This document shows positions 1-11,100 of a stretch of 64,000 nt of DNA, piece by piece. The notes under the pieces are model-generated. The model was given only the letters and a program-made list of their open reading frames with translations. It was not told the DNA's origin and did no database searches. The position numbers and the translations under genes are program-made. This stretch comes from Symbiodinium natans (Eukaryota; Sar; Dinophyceae; Suessiales; Symbiodiniaceae): positions 124,001-188,000 of the forward strand of contig CAJNDS010000062.1 in NCBI GenBank assembly GCA_905221605.1, written 5' to 3'. The first letter of the stretch is position 1. Each line of letters opens with the position of its first letter.

Positions 1-510
1 TCCTTTCCTTTCCTTTCTTGTCCCACCTTGTTCCAACTTCTTCCGAAAAGTCGCGAGAGCAGCGTCCCGGCTTTCCGAGAAGGCGGACGATGCCTGGCCA
101 TCCCTGCCCTTGGTGATTGGAAGCGAGGCACTGATCACCCCGACGTGGTAAGCGTCGGAAGAGTGTGCTTTGCTTCTCCAGCATTTCTTTGATTCTGCAC
201 TGCCGTGGGGGGGCTTGGGCTTGCATGTTGCTCAAACCGCGGACGTCAGGCCTGGCATAGCAGCTGGGATGCTCCTCAGTCGGTGGCGGACTGTTCCGGG
301 CTGTCCCGCATTGAGCAGAGAACGTGCCATGCTTCTGATTTTGCACCGTACCTTGTGCCGCAGCAGGATTTCCTGGCAGACGATGTTCCGAGCCCTCCGC
401 AGCCAGCCCTCCAGGAGGCCTGAGCTGATTGGGTCCATTCTCGGCCCAGTCCTGGAGCCGGTTAATCCTTGAGCAATGCCATGCTCAACTTGTGAACCCC
501 CCTTGCACAG

Positions 511-594
511 GACCACGAAGAGCAGGCAGAAGCACGGGAAGAGCAGTCACAGGCCGAGCATGAAGAAGATCAGGCCAGGCGGCCTGATGCATGA
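511..594 (+). CDS. Acidic C-terminal exon, unassigned protein
   Basis: A pyrimidine-rich tract ending CTTGCACAG precedes an open frame of 27 codons and TGA. It encodes a Glu/Gln/Ala-rich tail (starts DHEEQAEAREEQSQ) typical of a charged helix or coiled coil. Nothing identifies the family. It looks like a last exon of a + strand gene that begins outside the window or in unrecognised upstream exons. Confidence 0.4.
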   Translation, partial: DHEEQAEAREEQSQAEHEEDQARRPDA

Positions 595-680
595 CAGTTG
601 AACGGCGACATGCGGCAATCAGTGATGGTCAGTGATAGGAATGATCGTACTGCGAAGCCTGACCGAAGGCACAGGAGAAC

Positions 681-902
681 TTGTGCGATGAAGACGAGAG
701 CCGCGTGCAACCCAAAGTGGTTTCCGAGGAGGCCTGGGCAAATCTGCGGAAGTCCTGCGCACCATATGCCGCTTTTACAGCTTGGTTTCTGCAGGCTCCC
801 GGAGACTTGGTGTCCTCCTTGAATGCGCTCTTCGCGAAACGAGGTGGCCCGCTGGAGGCGAAGAGTTGCAAGCTGCGCCGCAAGGAACTGCTCACCTGTT
901 GA
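681..902 (+). CDS. Coding-looking ORF, unassigned
   Basis: A 73-codon open frame with a protein-like composition (acidic start DEDESR, then EEAWANLRKSC, then basic KLRRKELL) ends in TGA. Whether the ATG at 681 is the real start or the frame is entered by splicing cannot be decided. It follows the acidic exon at 511-594 but has its own stop, so it may be a separate small gene or an exon of one. No family recognised. Confidence 0.3.
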   Translation: MCDEDESRVQPKVVSEEAWANLRKSCAPYAAFTAWFLQAPGDLVSSLNALFAKRGGPLEAKSCKLRRKELLTC

Positions 903-1500
903 AGTTGAACTTCGAGCATCCTGGCTCACAGCACCACACATGGCCCACAGGATGCTTCTCTTTGGTCTCTAGCTCCGTCTGCACACTAGCCGAGTCACTG
1001 CAGAAGGTGCGGGTCACCATAGAACCAGCCTGGATAGATACCTGTCTGGATACCTGTCGCATGCACTGATTCTTGCTGGGGCCCATGGCGACGCTTGATC
1101 ACCCCAAGCTGAGACAGCTGGTGGCAGCCTCCTTCTGCGTGACCTTGTCCCAACATTAGCCACACACTCTTCTCATTCATAGCATCTTTCGGAGGGTCCA
1201 CTACGGTTTGCACGGCGGCGTTCTTTGCAGACGTGCATGCAGGTAGCATTCACGTTCCAGGCTTTCTTAGATCTCATTTGTCGCTTTGTGCGCACCGAAT
1301 AGTCCATGACTGGTCTTGCTCGGCAGAGGCATCGGAGCAGCAATGCTTTGAGATGATGCAGCTGCGATGTGCTTCACGCTGGTGGAGCGAGGCCTCTCGC
1401 ATAACGCCATTGCTGCTCAAACGCACACAGCCTCAGGCTTTTGGCAGTTGCACCAAAAAACCCATCATTCGCACAAAGCTGCCAAAATCAACGAGAGAAC
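903..1500. other. Non-coding stretch, nothing recognised
   Basis: Frames are short and of biased composition on both strands. No conserved motif, RNA gene or repeat was recognised before the T-rich tract that begins near 1501. Confidence 0.4.
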
Positions 1501-1760
1501 ATTTTTTTTGGGTATTTTTTTTTGTTTTTTTTTGGGTATTTTTTTTGTTTTGCTTGTTTTTGTTCCTTTCTCCTTGTTTCTGCCTATGCTTTTCGCTTTC
1601 TGCTTTTCGCTTGTCGTTTTTTGCCTGTCTGAATTGCTTGTCGCTTTTTGCTTGTCGCTTTTGCTTTTGCTTTTGCTTTTCTTGTTGCTTTTTCTTTTGG
1701 TTTTGCTCTTGCTTGTGCTTCTGCTTTTGCTTTTGCTTTTGCTTTTTCTCTTAGCTCCTT
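1501..1760. repeat. T-rich tract with CTTTTG/CTTTTT units
   Basis: Runs of T interrupted by G give TTTTTTTTGGGTATT-like units, then many copies of GCTTTT and variants. This is a low-complexity simple repeat. The long frames across it (Phe/Cys/Leu-rich on +, Lys/Ser-rich on -) are by-products of the repeat. Confidence 0.9.
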
Positions 1761-1844
1761 TTTGTTTCAGGTCAGTTTTTGGCTTTCTGCTTTTGACGGT
1801 TGCTTTTGCTTTTCCATGTTTGTGTCTAGTGTATACATGTAGTA

Positions 1845-2900
1845 TATGTGCATATCGTATATATATATAGACTATGTACATATATATATATATATGTAGT
1901 ATATCTAGTGTAGTTTTTTTGGTTCATAAGTCATATATATATATAGTATATATAGGAGAGTATACATGAGATATGTATGATATGTTTTATACATATATAT
2001 ATATATATAGTGCACATACTATAGGTTATACAACGTGTATATGGATATATATCTATATATATATGTACAGTGTATATAGCATGCATTTTCACACGCGAAA
2101 AAATATTCTATGGTATATATAGTGTGTATCATAGTATATAGAGTAGATATATATATATACTAGTATATATAGTATATATATATAGAGTATATATAGCAGT
2201 ATGTATCAGTTATATATATATATATTTTCAGTATATATAGTAGGGCATATAGTACATAAAGTAAAACGTATATGTAGTATATATATATATAGTATAGTTT
2301 GTATATATAGTATATACCGTATATATCGTATACATATATATATATATAGTACATATAGTATATATATAGTATGTATCGTATATATAGTATACGTATTATA
2401 TATAATATATATAGTATATATCTATATGTATATAATATATATATATACATATTGTATATATATATATATATAGCAAATATATAGCACATATATAGTGTAT
2501 ATTTATAGAGTATATAGAGTATATATATATTATAGTATATAAAGTATACATATAGTATATTATAGTATATATATATAGTATATAGTATATAGTATATATA
2601 GTATATATAGTATATATAGTATATATGTATAGTAGTAGATATATACTATATAGAGTATAGTATATATAGTATATATATATACTATATATATATATAATAT
2701 ACATATAATATACATATAGCATACATATATATATAGCAAATATATAGCAAATATATAGTGTATATACATAGAGTATATATATAGAATTTATATATATATA
2801 TATTCTATATATATTCTATATATATTCTATATATATTCTATATATATATATATCTATATATGAATATATATCTATATATATATATATATATGTATATATG
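1845..2900. repeat. TA-rich microsatellite, about 1 kb
   Basis: Nearly pure alternating TA with frequent TATAGTATA phase shifts, and TATATATTC units near 2800. The Tyr/Ile-only frames on both strands come from this repeat and are not genes. Confidence 0.95.
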
Positions 2901-2904
2901 ATTT

Positions 2905-2992
2905 AGCCCCGGCGGGCCCCCCCCCCCTCCCCCCTCCCCCCTACCCCCCCCCCCCCCCCCCCAATGGTACCCCCCCCCCCCTGTGGTGTGGT
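2905..2992. repeat. Poly-C / poly-G-strand tract
   Basis: Long C runs with occasional T or A lie between the TA microsatellite and the TTTAGGG block. A second C run recurs near 3172-3182 beside the same TGTGGTGTGGTTGGGGGTTGG sequence, so the C tract plus leader is duplicated within the telomere-like array. Confidence 0.85.
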
Positions 2993-2998
2993 TGGGGG

Positions 2999-3395
2999 TT
3001 GGTTTTAGGGTTTTAGGGTTTAGGGTTTAGGGTTTAGGGTTTAGGGTTTAGGGTTTAGGGTTTTAGGGTTTTAGGGTTTTAGGGTTTAGGGTTTAGGGGG
3101 TTTACGGTTTAGGGTTTAGGGTTTAGGGTTTAGGGTTTAGGGTTTTCCCCGCGGATGGGGTACTAAGATGATCCCCCCCCCCCTGTGGTGTGGTTGGGGG
3201 TTGGTTTTAGGGTTAGGGTTTAGGGTTCAGGGTTTTAGGGTTTAGGGTTTAAGGTTTAAGACTTAAGGTTTAGGGTTTAGGGTTAGGGTTTAGGTTTTAG
3301 GGTTTGGGGTTTAGGGTTTACGGTTTAGGGGTTTAGGGTTTAGGGTTTAGGGTTTAGGGTTTAGGGTTTAGGGTTTAGGGTTTAGGGTTTAGGGA
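2999..3395 (+). repeat. Interstitial TTTAGGG telomere-like array
   Basis: Head-to-tail TTTAGGG heptamers with degenerate TTTTAGGG and TTAGGG units are interrupted near 3150-3200 by unique sequence and a poly-C run. TTTAGGG is the telomere repeat of plants and dinoflagellates (established knowledge). Its internal position suggests an ancient chromosome fusion, a repaired break, or an assembly join. Confidence 0.9.
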
Positions 3396-3670
3396 CCGTA
3401 GAGTAGGCTTGGGGGGGGGGGGGGATACCATGGGGGGCGGGGGGGCCCAGGACGCTCGACGCTGAACCATATATATATATATATATAGTATATTTAGTAT
3501 GTATGGTATATGGTATATATAGTATATATATATAGTGTATATAGTATAGAAAGCCAAGATTCTTTGATATATGCGTTTGACGGTATGTACAGTCTGGAAA
3601 AATGTGTTTTCTTTTGGTCTTTTATGATATAATATATATATTAAGATACACCCTAGACTGCGCCCTCCCT

Positions 3671-3945
3671 GCAAAGCGTGCTTCAAGGCATATGAATCTT
3701 GTTGAAACCCATCGTGTGAGCATTGTGGTTGCAAATGGGGGGGGCTGCGCCCCCCCCAACCCCCCCGCTTCTTGTAAGCCGTGCAAAGCGGCTTCAGAGC
3801 CTATGAATCTGGTTGAAACCCATCATGTCAACATTGTGTTTGCAATGGGGGGGTTGCCCCCCTCCCCCTAACCCCCAACCCGCTTTATTTAAGCCGTGCA
3901 AAGCGTGCTTCAAAGCCCATGAATTTTGTTGAAACCCATCTTTAG
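3671..3945 (+). repeat. 113-bp tandem repeat, about 2.4 copies
   Basis: Units start near 3671, 3783 and 3898 with GCAAAGCG(T)GCTTCA, followed by ATGAATCT(G)GTTGAAACCCATC, a short variable part and a G-run/C-run hairpin-like segment (GGGGGG...CCCCCC). The third copy is truncated. Copies differ by a few substitutions. Confidence 0.8.
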
Positions 3946-3949
3946 ATAA

Positions 3950-4245
3950 TAAGAAATCCCACGAAAAGTTATATGAATCCTATGAAACTGTAGAGGGGAT
4001 GTAGCTTTTTCCTAGGAAAAACCAAGAAAACAAGCCAAGCAAAGAAGTAATAAGTAGTATGAATCCTTGAGAATTTGGACGGAACGTAGCTTTCTCTCAC
4101 GAAAAACCAGGAAAACGAACCAAGCCAAAAAGGATAAGTAAGAAATCCCACGAAAAGTAGTATGAATCCTATTAAAATAAAGAGGGAATGTAGTTTTGTC
4201 CTAGGGAAAACCACGAAAACGAACCAAAAATAAAGAAATCCTACG
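3950..4245 (+). repeat. Degenerate minisatellite of about 95 bp, three copies
   Basis: Shared blocks are AAGAAATCCCACGAAAAGT, AGTATGAATCCT, ATGTAG(C/T)TTT and AAAACCA(A/G/C)GAAAAC. Copies begin near 3950, 4053 and 4140. A/G-rich with no coding sign. Confidence 0.75.
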
Positions 4246-4250
4246 AATAA

Positions 4251-4320
4251 TGCTCCTACTACTACTACTACGACGACGACAACTACAACTACAACTACAA
4301 CTACTCCTACTAATACTACG

Positions 4321-4404
<84 letters not shown>
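4251..4404 (+). repeat. (ACT/CTA)n trinucleotide microsatellite
   Basis: Almost perfect ACT triplets with a short ACG/ACA variation at the left end. It gives poly-Leu, poly-Val or poly-Ser frames depending on frame and strand; none is a gene. Confidence 0.95.
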
Positions 4405-4405
<1 letters not shown>

Positions 4406-4548
4406 TTTTTACTAGTGTTGAGTACAGAACAAGAAAAACAAAAAAAATACCCAAAAAAAAACAAAAAGAATCCCTAAATTAATTCCGGACCCAAAATCAA
4501 CTGGGGGAGTGCCTGTTCTGCCTCGCCTTCAGCTCAGGCATGGCTTTG

Positions 4549-4655
4549 CTCTCCCGGCCGTTGCGCACGTGGCAATGCACTGGGGAATGTTCAGCGAGCG
4601 AGGCCTGCTCTACACCGAGAGCTTCTCTCTGCCCAGTGAACCTCAGGCCTCAATA
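4549..4655 (+). CDS. Exon candidate, unassigned
   Basis: One frame reads AHVAMHWGMFSERG, then LLYTESFSLPSEPQASIAG, and reaches AG followed by GCAAGT, a good GC-type donor like others in this window. The acceptor is not certain. The family is unknown. It may belong with the exons at 5097-5330. Confidence 0.35.
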
Positions 4656-5096
4656 GCAGGCAAGTCTAGCCGCTAGACCTCCTTGAGTTCTACTAGCGGT
4701 TGAAGTGCTTGTTTCGGGCGTTGTGTGCGTAAGGCTGGGTAGGTGTGAGGTGAAGTCTCATGTTGTCTGATGATGCCCTGCATCTCAGTAAAGCTGTAGG
4801 CTACTCTGTCATCGGTGCAGGCACCCTCCTTTCGTAGTACAATCACTGAGTTTGGGTTCAAGCTCCGTTATTTTGGAAGCAGTCCAACTCTGTGCACCTT
4901 TGAGGGTGCATGTACCCGCTCAGCCGACATTGCTTCACATCCACCAGTTCGACTTAACCTTATGATGCCTTACGTGCATCATCTGATAAGTGTTTTTCAT
5001 TCTGCATCTGGTTCGCCAGTTGCTCTTGCATGCCTCGCATATCATGTTATTCGGCTAACCTTCGTGTGCAAAGCGAAGGAGCTCGTTTGGAGTCAG

Positions 5097-5213
5097 GATC
5101 CAGATGAAGACCATGGAGACTTCGCAGGAAGCAGCGAAGGCAGAAGTTACGACATTCGTCGTAACCTGTGGGATATTTTGGAGGTTCCTCAGTCGGGCCA
5201 TAAATCCGAGTGA
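5097..5213 (+). CDS. Exon candidate with acidic start, unassigned
   Basis: After GAGTCAG the frame opens DPDEDHGDFAGSSEG, continues RSYDIRRNLWDILEVPQ and ends in TGA at 5213. A donor could lie before the stop. The mixed acidic/aromatic composition looks coding. No family recognised. Confidence 0.35.
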   Translation, partial: DPDEDHGDFAGSSEGRSYDIRRNLWDILEVPQSGHKSE

Positions 5214-5214
5214 G

Positions 5215-5403
5215 GCCCACCCCGCGAAGAAAAAGCCCCTGCCAGGTGCAAAGATCGATGCCTACACCGCCTACCAGCTGTGGCGCGCCCTGCTGCAGCG
5301 GATCTGCGACTGGCATGGGACGCAGGGAGAAAGAGCTCCGCCTGGTGCCCGGTTTGGGATGCCCATGTGCTCGCATCTGATGCCACTAGTCAGGGGAGAC
5401 TGA
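5215..5403 (+). CDS. Exon candidate, unassigned
   Basis: One frame encodes PAKKKPLPGAKIDAYTAYQ followed by LWRALLQRICDWHGTQ, an amphipathic and protein-like segment, and stays open to a TGA at 5403. CCTGCCAG at about 5242 could be an acceptor. It probably belongs to the same gene as 5097-5213. Function unknown. Confidence 0.35.
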   Translation, partial: AHPAKKKPLPGAKIDAYTAYQLWRALLQRICDWHGTQGERAPPGARFGMPMCSHLMPLVRGD

Positions 5404-5917
5404 AGATGGTTTGCTGGGATGTGATACATGGCAAGCAGCGGCTCATGGCCGCGAGCTTTCGCCAAGCAGGCTCACTCCAACATTCTTGAAGCCCCAAGTA
5501 TCCCCAAGTCGTCCCAAGTCCCAAGTCCTCAGCCCGTACTTCCCCTGTTCGCGCCTTCTTCTTTTTTTTGCTCAGGTTCGGACAAGGCTTGGAGGTTTGT
5601 CGCCTGAAGCTGGGACGAGGGCACAATGAAGTGGAGGTGCAGGCACGTGGTTGAAAACACCGATAGGAGATGCGATGTTTATAAAAGTTTATAAGCCGAG
5701 ACATGCTCCCTCATGGTCATGTCACGGGATTGGCGTTTGCGCAGTTTCCTAAGAGGGCCTTCAACATGTTTGGCAGACTTGAAATCTTGCTATAAATTCA
5801 GGGTCATGCCATACCGACAGTTGCAGGCCTTGCACGCTTGACAGGAAGCGGCAGTCGACGCACCCGTTAAAAGTCTTACCACTCCGACAATCAGAGCCTC
5901 ACGTATATAGAATTGAA

Positions 5918-6150
5918 AAACGACACGCCGACGTGCCAAAAAAGTACGAGCCGACATGCCAAAAGCGCTCACCGACATGCAAAACAACACGCGCCGACAT
6001 GCAAAAACACGCGCCGACATGGCAAAACTTGCCAGCCGCCGACATGCCCGCCGACATGCCAAAAAAGCGCGACATGCCGGAACGTGGTGCGCCACCATGC
6101 CGAAAGCACGTGCCGACATGCCAAAATGCTTGCCGACATGTCGCGGAGAT
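5918..6150 (+). repeat. Degenerate CGACATGCC(A)AAA minisatellite
   Basis: About a dozen copies of CCGACATGCCAAAA or close variants occur at 15-25-bp spacing, with variable spacers such as ACACGCG. Three + frames and the - frames stay open across it (Met-Pro-Lys-rich or Cys/His/Arg-rich) because the unit carries no stop in most frames. No coding evidence. Confidence 0.75.
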
Positions 6151-6907
6151 AATATCTCGGGGCGTTTCTTTCTCGGGGCGGCGTTTTGTCATGTCGGCGC
6201 TTGCGATCCCACAGCACGTATGAGAATGTTGCGAGCTTGTGCACGACGCCTGAACGCTTGCCATGTGTTCTGTTGCCGACTTTCCTGGACTTTCCGTGGA
6301 CAAGTAGAGGAGTTCAGCATCTTGGATGAGGCCTTTGACTCTTTGATTGGTGTGGAGCTGCTGTTGCAGATTGCTTCTCACGCCTCACAATTCAATCGCG
6401 CTTGTGTGCAATTTGTCCTCTGGCGCGATCCTAACAGGGCAGCGATCCTTTGTGAGATGGACACAGTACAGCCTCGTTTGCCGCAGCATGGCACATGGCA
6501 CAGCCTTTCTTTTGTCGACGCTCGCAGATGCTGTCACAAACAGGCGGGTCTTTAAATATTTGGAAAGGCGCTCTGGACCGGGTAAATTATTGCCGGACAT
6601 TGCCTGTAGGGTATACCTAGATAGCTTCCGTCACGTACCTGATGGACACGAGCAGCTGGTTGGTTGGTGGGTGGGTGGGTTGGTTGGCCGGACTGTGAAA
6701 ACCATAGCAATCAAACATCACGGAGCAGGCCGATGTTGCTCACAACGAGCAACATCGGCCTGCAAGGAGCAATCGATGCGCGGTTCGTAGCCTGTCTTGT
6801 CATCGCTGCAATTGAACGTACGGCTTGCCGAGGCGGAGCTTGGTGTATTTGAAGGCATGCTTAAATCAAAACTTTCTCCGTGTGTTGGTCAAAAGCGAGA
6901 CCGGTTG
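6151..6907. other. Unassigned stretch
   Basis: One weak coding-like segment (FSILDEAFDSLIGVELLLQ, about 6313-6370) is followed by CAG and a possible exon. There is also a short TGGT/TGGG run at 6655-6690. Nothing else could be recognised. Confidence 0.3.
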
Positions 6908-6922
6908 TACTAAGTAGCCGCC

Positions 6923-7456
6923 GTGAAGATGTCGTCGTTTCTGGTGTGTAAAATGAAAGCGCTTCGGAGCCGGAGCCTAAGGGTTACCCGGGTTGGAGGG
7001 CTTTGTGAGACCAAGTGCCAAAGCTTCGGTTGCACGCTGGGGCCGTTTCCGCTGCCTTTGGTGGACTCTTTTTGGAGGTTCACCAACCCGCAAGCGCTCG
7101 TGATCATCTCATGCGCTATCTGCATGGGCGTCCCGGATTCGATGCGCAGGCAGCGGTGGGGGTTTAGGATTGAGGAGGCCGCTGAGGCCGCTGACAAGAT
7201 TCCATGTCCATGCGTGGGGAGCTTCACAGGGTGGTTATGCGAGTCACACTTTGAATTTTGCACGAAGCATTGCGGCAGGAAGAACATGTGCTGCCGTCAC
7301 CTGACATCCCTGGGCATGCTTTGTTGCAGGTGGTTGAGACGGAAAAGAACCGCACATCCTTCCAAAGCCTGTGCCGTGCCTGGGCTCACACTACGGCGGC
7401 TTTACACATACGCAGCATGCACAGTTACATCAGTTACACAACGGAAAGAAGCATAA
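6923..7456 (+). CDS. Long open frame, unassigned and doubtful
   Basis: A 177-codon frame with 14 or more cysteines and no recognised motif. An antisense frame of 125 codons covers 6910-7287. Neither shows a family signature or clear splice borders. Kept because few stretches of this length stay open here by chance, but it may be non-coding. Confidence 0.2.
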   Translation: MKMSSFLVCKMKALRSRSLRVTRVGGLCETKCQSFGCTLGPFPLPLVDSFWRFTNPQALVIISCAICMGVPDSMRRQRWGFRIEEAAEAADKIPCPCVGSFTGWLCESHFEFCTKHCGRKNMCCRHLTSLGMLCCRWLRRKRTAHPSKACAVPGLTLRRLYTYAACTVTSVTQRKEA

Positions 7457-7459
7457 GAA

Positions 7460-8180
7460 GCCCCAAATTGTAAGCCGTGCATGCTTTACTCAGGACAAGC
7501 AATTGATGCAGGCAGCGACCGGCACAGCGGAGCGGCTTCAGCTGTGCGGCATCTACTGGACCTCTGCAGCTTTGTGGCTCCTTGCGAGGCGAGGCAACGG
7601 GTTCAACGGCCTTGCGGCCTTACGCTGCGCGAAGTGCCAACAGTACATTGAGTACATGGCCACATGATGCCACATGCAAGTGAAACTTCTGCCTGCTGCG
7701 AAGTTCGATCGTGGCTCGGAAACAGACAGGAGAGACAGAAGCTGCCTCAGTGGACGTGATATTGCAAAAAGCCAGCCACAAGCGTCTAAGAAGAAGTCCT
7801 GACTGGAGCACTCGCGTGGAAGGTGCAGCCGCTACATCGATTTGATCCAACTGTTCCTGAGCAGCAGCCGCACGAAGGGGCTTAGAGAAAAAGGATGCGG
7901 ATTCCGTGAATTGCTGCGAATTGCGAGAACTCGTAGGAGTTGCTCACGAACTGCAGTTGTGCAACGACGCATCTCGCGCACAGTATCTCGTGAGGGTGAA
8001 GACGCCGGTCCTCCACTTCCCGTGCCTGTTCCGAAGGCAAAGAGTGCGCTCAGCTGTGTCTTTCGGTCTGTGCTCCTTGTCCAGGAAAAGGGGAAGGGCA
8101 AAGGCAAAGGCAAAGGCAAACCAGCCGGGAAGCCTGCTTCGAGGCGTGCTTTGCCTGGGGATGCTGCCTGACACAAAGAT
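7460..8180. other. Unassigned stretch with KGKGKGK-coding repeat
   Basis: Mostly featureless. At 8087-8120 a GGCAAA hexamer repeat encodes KGKGKGKGKGK and then PAGKPASRRALPGD in one + frame. This could be a basic low-complexity exon just upstream of the LFDD-motif exons, but no splice border was certain. Confidence 0.3.
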
Positions 8181-11100
8181 GTGGTTGGGAGTTTTTTTTG
8201 GAGGCCTGCGGCTAGCCTCTTCGATGCAGACGACAGCTTACCTGTGCAAAGTCAGCCAAGCAGCTTGGGGCCAGTCGGATGCTTGGCATCGTTTCTTGGA
8301 GGCCAGCCACACGAACATGTTGCTGACCTAGGCATCACCACAGAAGAGCGGAACATCTTCTCTATTTGATGATGAGCCTTCGCCAGTACCAGCCGCGACC
8401 CAAGCTTTCGTAAGTCGATTGAGATCGGTTGGGAACTGGTATGGAGGCAGCCGCTTCGGCAGGGCCGACAGCAAATCCGAAGGCATGCGGACTGAGCTGC
8501 ATTTGAAGCTGACTGAAAGACTGGCTCACTGACTGAACGTTTTAGGGTAGAATCGGAGGCTTTGGCCTTGAAGCCTGGCATGTCGTCGCTCTTCGATGAG
8601 CCGACCCCTGCTCCAGCCCACAAGGCGGGTCTCATGTCGCGAAGCAATCAGAGGCAATTGTAGAGGGCGTGGGTGCCACAACGTGCAAGGCATCGCCTAC
8701 AAAAAGTGGGGCATCATCGCTTTTTGATGATGATGGAGATGTGCTGCCAACACCAGCCAAGGTGCCACCCCCAGCTGCCAATTGACAGGTCAGCTTCGCA
8801 TGCAGAGAAAGCGTGTTCAAAAAAAACACTAGTCGCGGCTCATGCCGGTGTCACTGGTGGGAGCAGAAGACTGCTCCAATCTGGCTGAGCATGTTGGGGA
8901 TCTGCTGCCTTCCCGTGCTTCAGACAGGTCGCTTTGAAAGCGTTAAGTCTGAGCGCTGTCTGCAGCCTTTCCTTCCCAGAGCCGGGGGCAGTTGGGGTCA
9001 TGTTGGGCCTGCAGGCGCCTTTGACTTTGAAACCTGGAATGTCCTCACTCTTCGACGATGAGCCGGTCACCCGAGCTCCGCCCGCACAGCCAAAGGTGCC
9101 GCCTCCTCCTGTGTCGAGCTGTTGGATTTCATGCATCCGATTCTTCCGATTGTCCGCAGGTGCCTGTGTCGAAAGCGGGATCGCTTTTTGATAGCGAGCC
9201 TAAACACCCAGCACAGCCGAAGGCACGTGCCCATGCAGAGTCGGTTCAGACCTCGTAGTTCCCACTTTGCCAGGCAAAGAGCAAACAGGGACGAGATAGG
9301 CCGATGTAGGATAGCAAGTAAGAGACCCAGAAAGCCAGCCAAGATAACAACACGACAATGCTAATGAGAGCTCAGAGAAGTAAAAATAATTGGATGAGAT
9401 ACTCAGAGTTATCCGATAGAGAGAGGTTTTTCATCTAGGCTCAAGTTGAACCCGCTCCCGGCTTGAGCTGTAAACAGTCCAGTGGGCGAGGAACACAGCA
9501 ACTAAGCCAGGGGGCTGCGTCTGCGTCGCGCATCTTGCAAGATTCGAGGTCCTACAGGCGTAAAAGGCGTGGATTCACCCAAAGCTTGCAGAAGCTCATG
9601 ACAGCAATACTGCCCTCTTGGAAAGTACTCATGTCCGCCCATTGGCGGGTGCGCCTCACCGGCAGCACAGCTGGGCCAGCAGCGACTCAGCAGAAACTCG
9701 GACGATCCACAAAAGCCGGAAACACCCGCACCGGGCGGAGCAACGATACGACAACGTCGAACTATGGGACAAGAGGGGAGAGCCAGGTCTGGAAGGTCAC
9801 GAAGGAGGAGGTGGACGAGAGGCGAAAGCGAACCCCGTGCTTTTGAGGGAAGGTGGGAGGATCTCCTCCTTTTCTCGATTCATCCAACACGCCACCAAGG
9901 TCGGCCCATGTCGGCGCACTTTCTGCTGACAGAGACAGAAGTCCCCAAACAAACAGCCACCTTTCCGCTTTTGAACGGGGGTCCCCCGTCCCATTGCTGC
10001 CATACCCACAAACAGGTCGCACAAGCTGTCCGGAAGAATCCGTCCGAAAGCCTACAGGGTCCTGTCGCCACTGCAAAGGGCCAGCTCAGGGTTTTCCACT
10101 TGCGGGGCACGCCCTGGGTGGAAAGTCAAGGCCCGAGGCATTCCAAAACGCCTCGGCTTGTCGGCCTCTGTTACTTTGCCTTTTGCTGCTGCTCGTGGCT
10201 GTTCTCTGACATGATTGGGATCGTGAAATTTTGGCGAGTTCCATCAGTGGCAAGTGGGCTGTTTTCTTGAGTGAAGGCACCGGTCTCCAAGGGCGGAGGG
10301 CCAGCGCTGATCCCTGGGCCTCTGGTTCCGGCAAAGGTGCAGCAGTAGCACTGCTGCTTTGATAGGTTGTCGTATGTTCATGGCTGGCTTCATCCATGGA
10401 TCACGGCAGTTCAGCCTCCATCGTGCCTTGCGGAGGCACCGGTGTCAAAAAGTGTGGCATCATTATTTGACGATGATGACGCTGTGCCGGTACCGGTGCT
10501 CCCCTAAGGTTACTACATGCTTATGATTCTTCACACATACACAGAGTCCAAGCGCATCGCCTTCCGGCCGGATTGTGTTGAAGTGCACCATGGGACGATT
10601 CAGGCAAGCCTCAAAACCGTCGCGAAGGCCGTTTCGGTTTATAGCCTCAGACGGATGCCAGGGCCTGAAGAGTTGACAGTGTCCAGCGGCTGGCCAGGCG
10701 CCTGCGGCACCACGTGTCCACGATCCGCTCTTCGACGATGAGGCGCCGATTTTGAACGTAGATATAATGGCGAAGTATTGCAAATGTTGCTTTTCGTGTG
10801 GGCGCGAAGAGGATGCCAAACCTGTGAAGCCAAAAGTGTGGGCCTCGGATCCAGGCTGCAGCATGTCGACGCGTGCTGGAAACTCCTCTCAAAGTTCTTG
10901 CTCTCCAAGCCCCCAATACCCTCTCGCCCTCAAAATTCTATAGGACCGTCGCGCGCTTGCAAAATCGCCTGCAATTCTGCATCAATGGCTCCAAGGCCCA
11001 GGTCGCGGCAAAGGCAAGTGGAGCTCCTCCGGCTCCTTCGGCTTTTCCGGGCCCTTTGGGACCTTTGGGCCCCAGCTCGGGCCCGGCATCCGAAGCGCCC

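Noticed and set aside
2160-2769. Tyr/Ile-only open frames on both strands
   Set aside because: They are translations of the TA microsatellite.
3969-4477. Frames with long poly-Val, poly-Ser or poly-Leu runs
   Set aside because: They come from the (ACT)n triplet repeat and its flanks.
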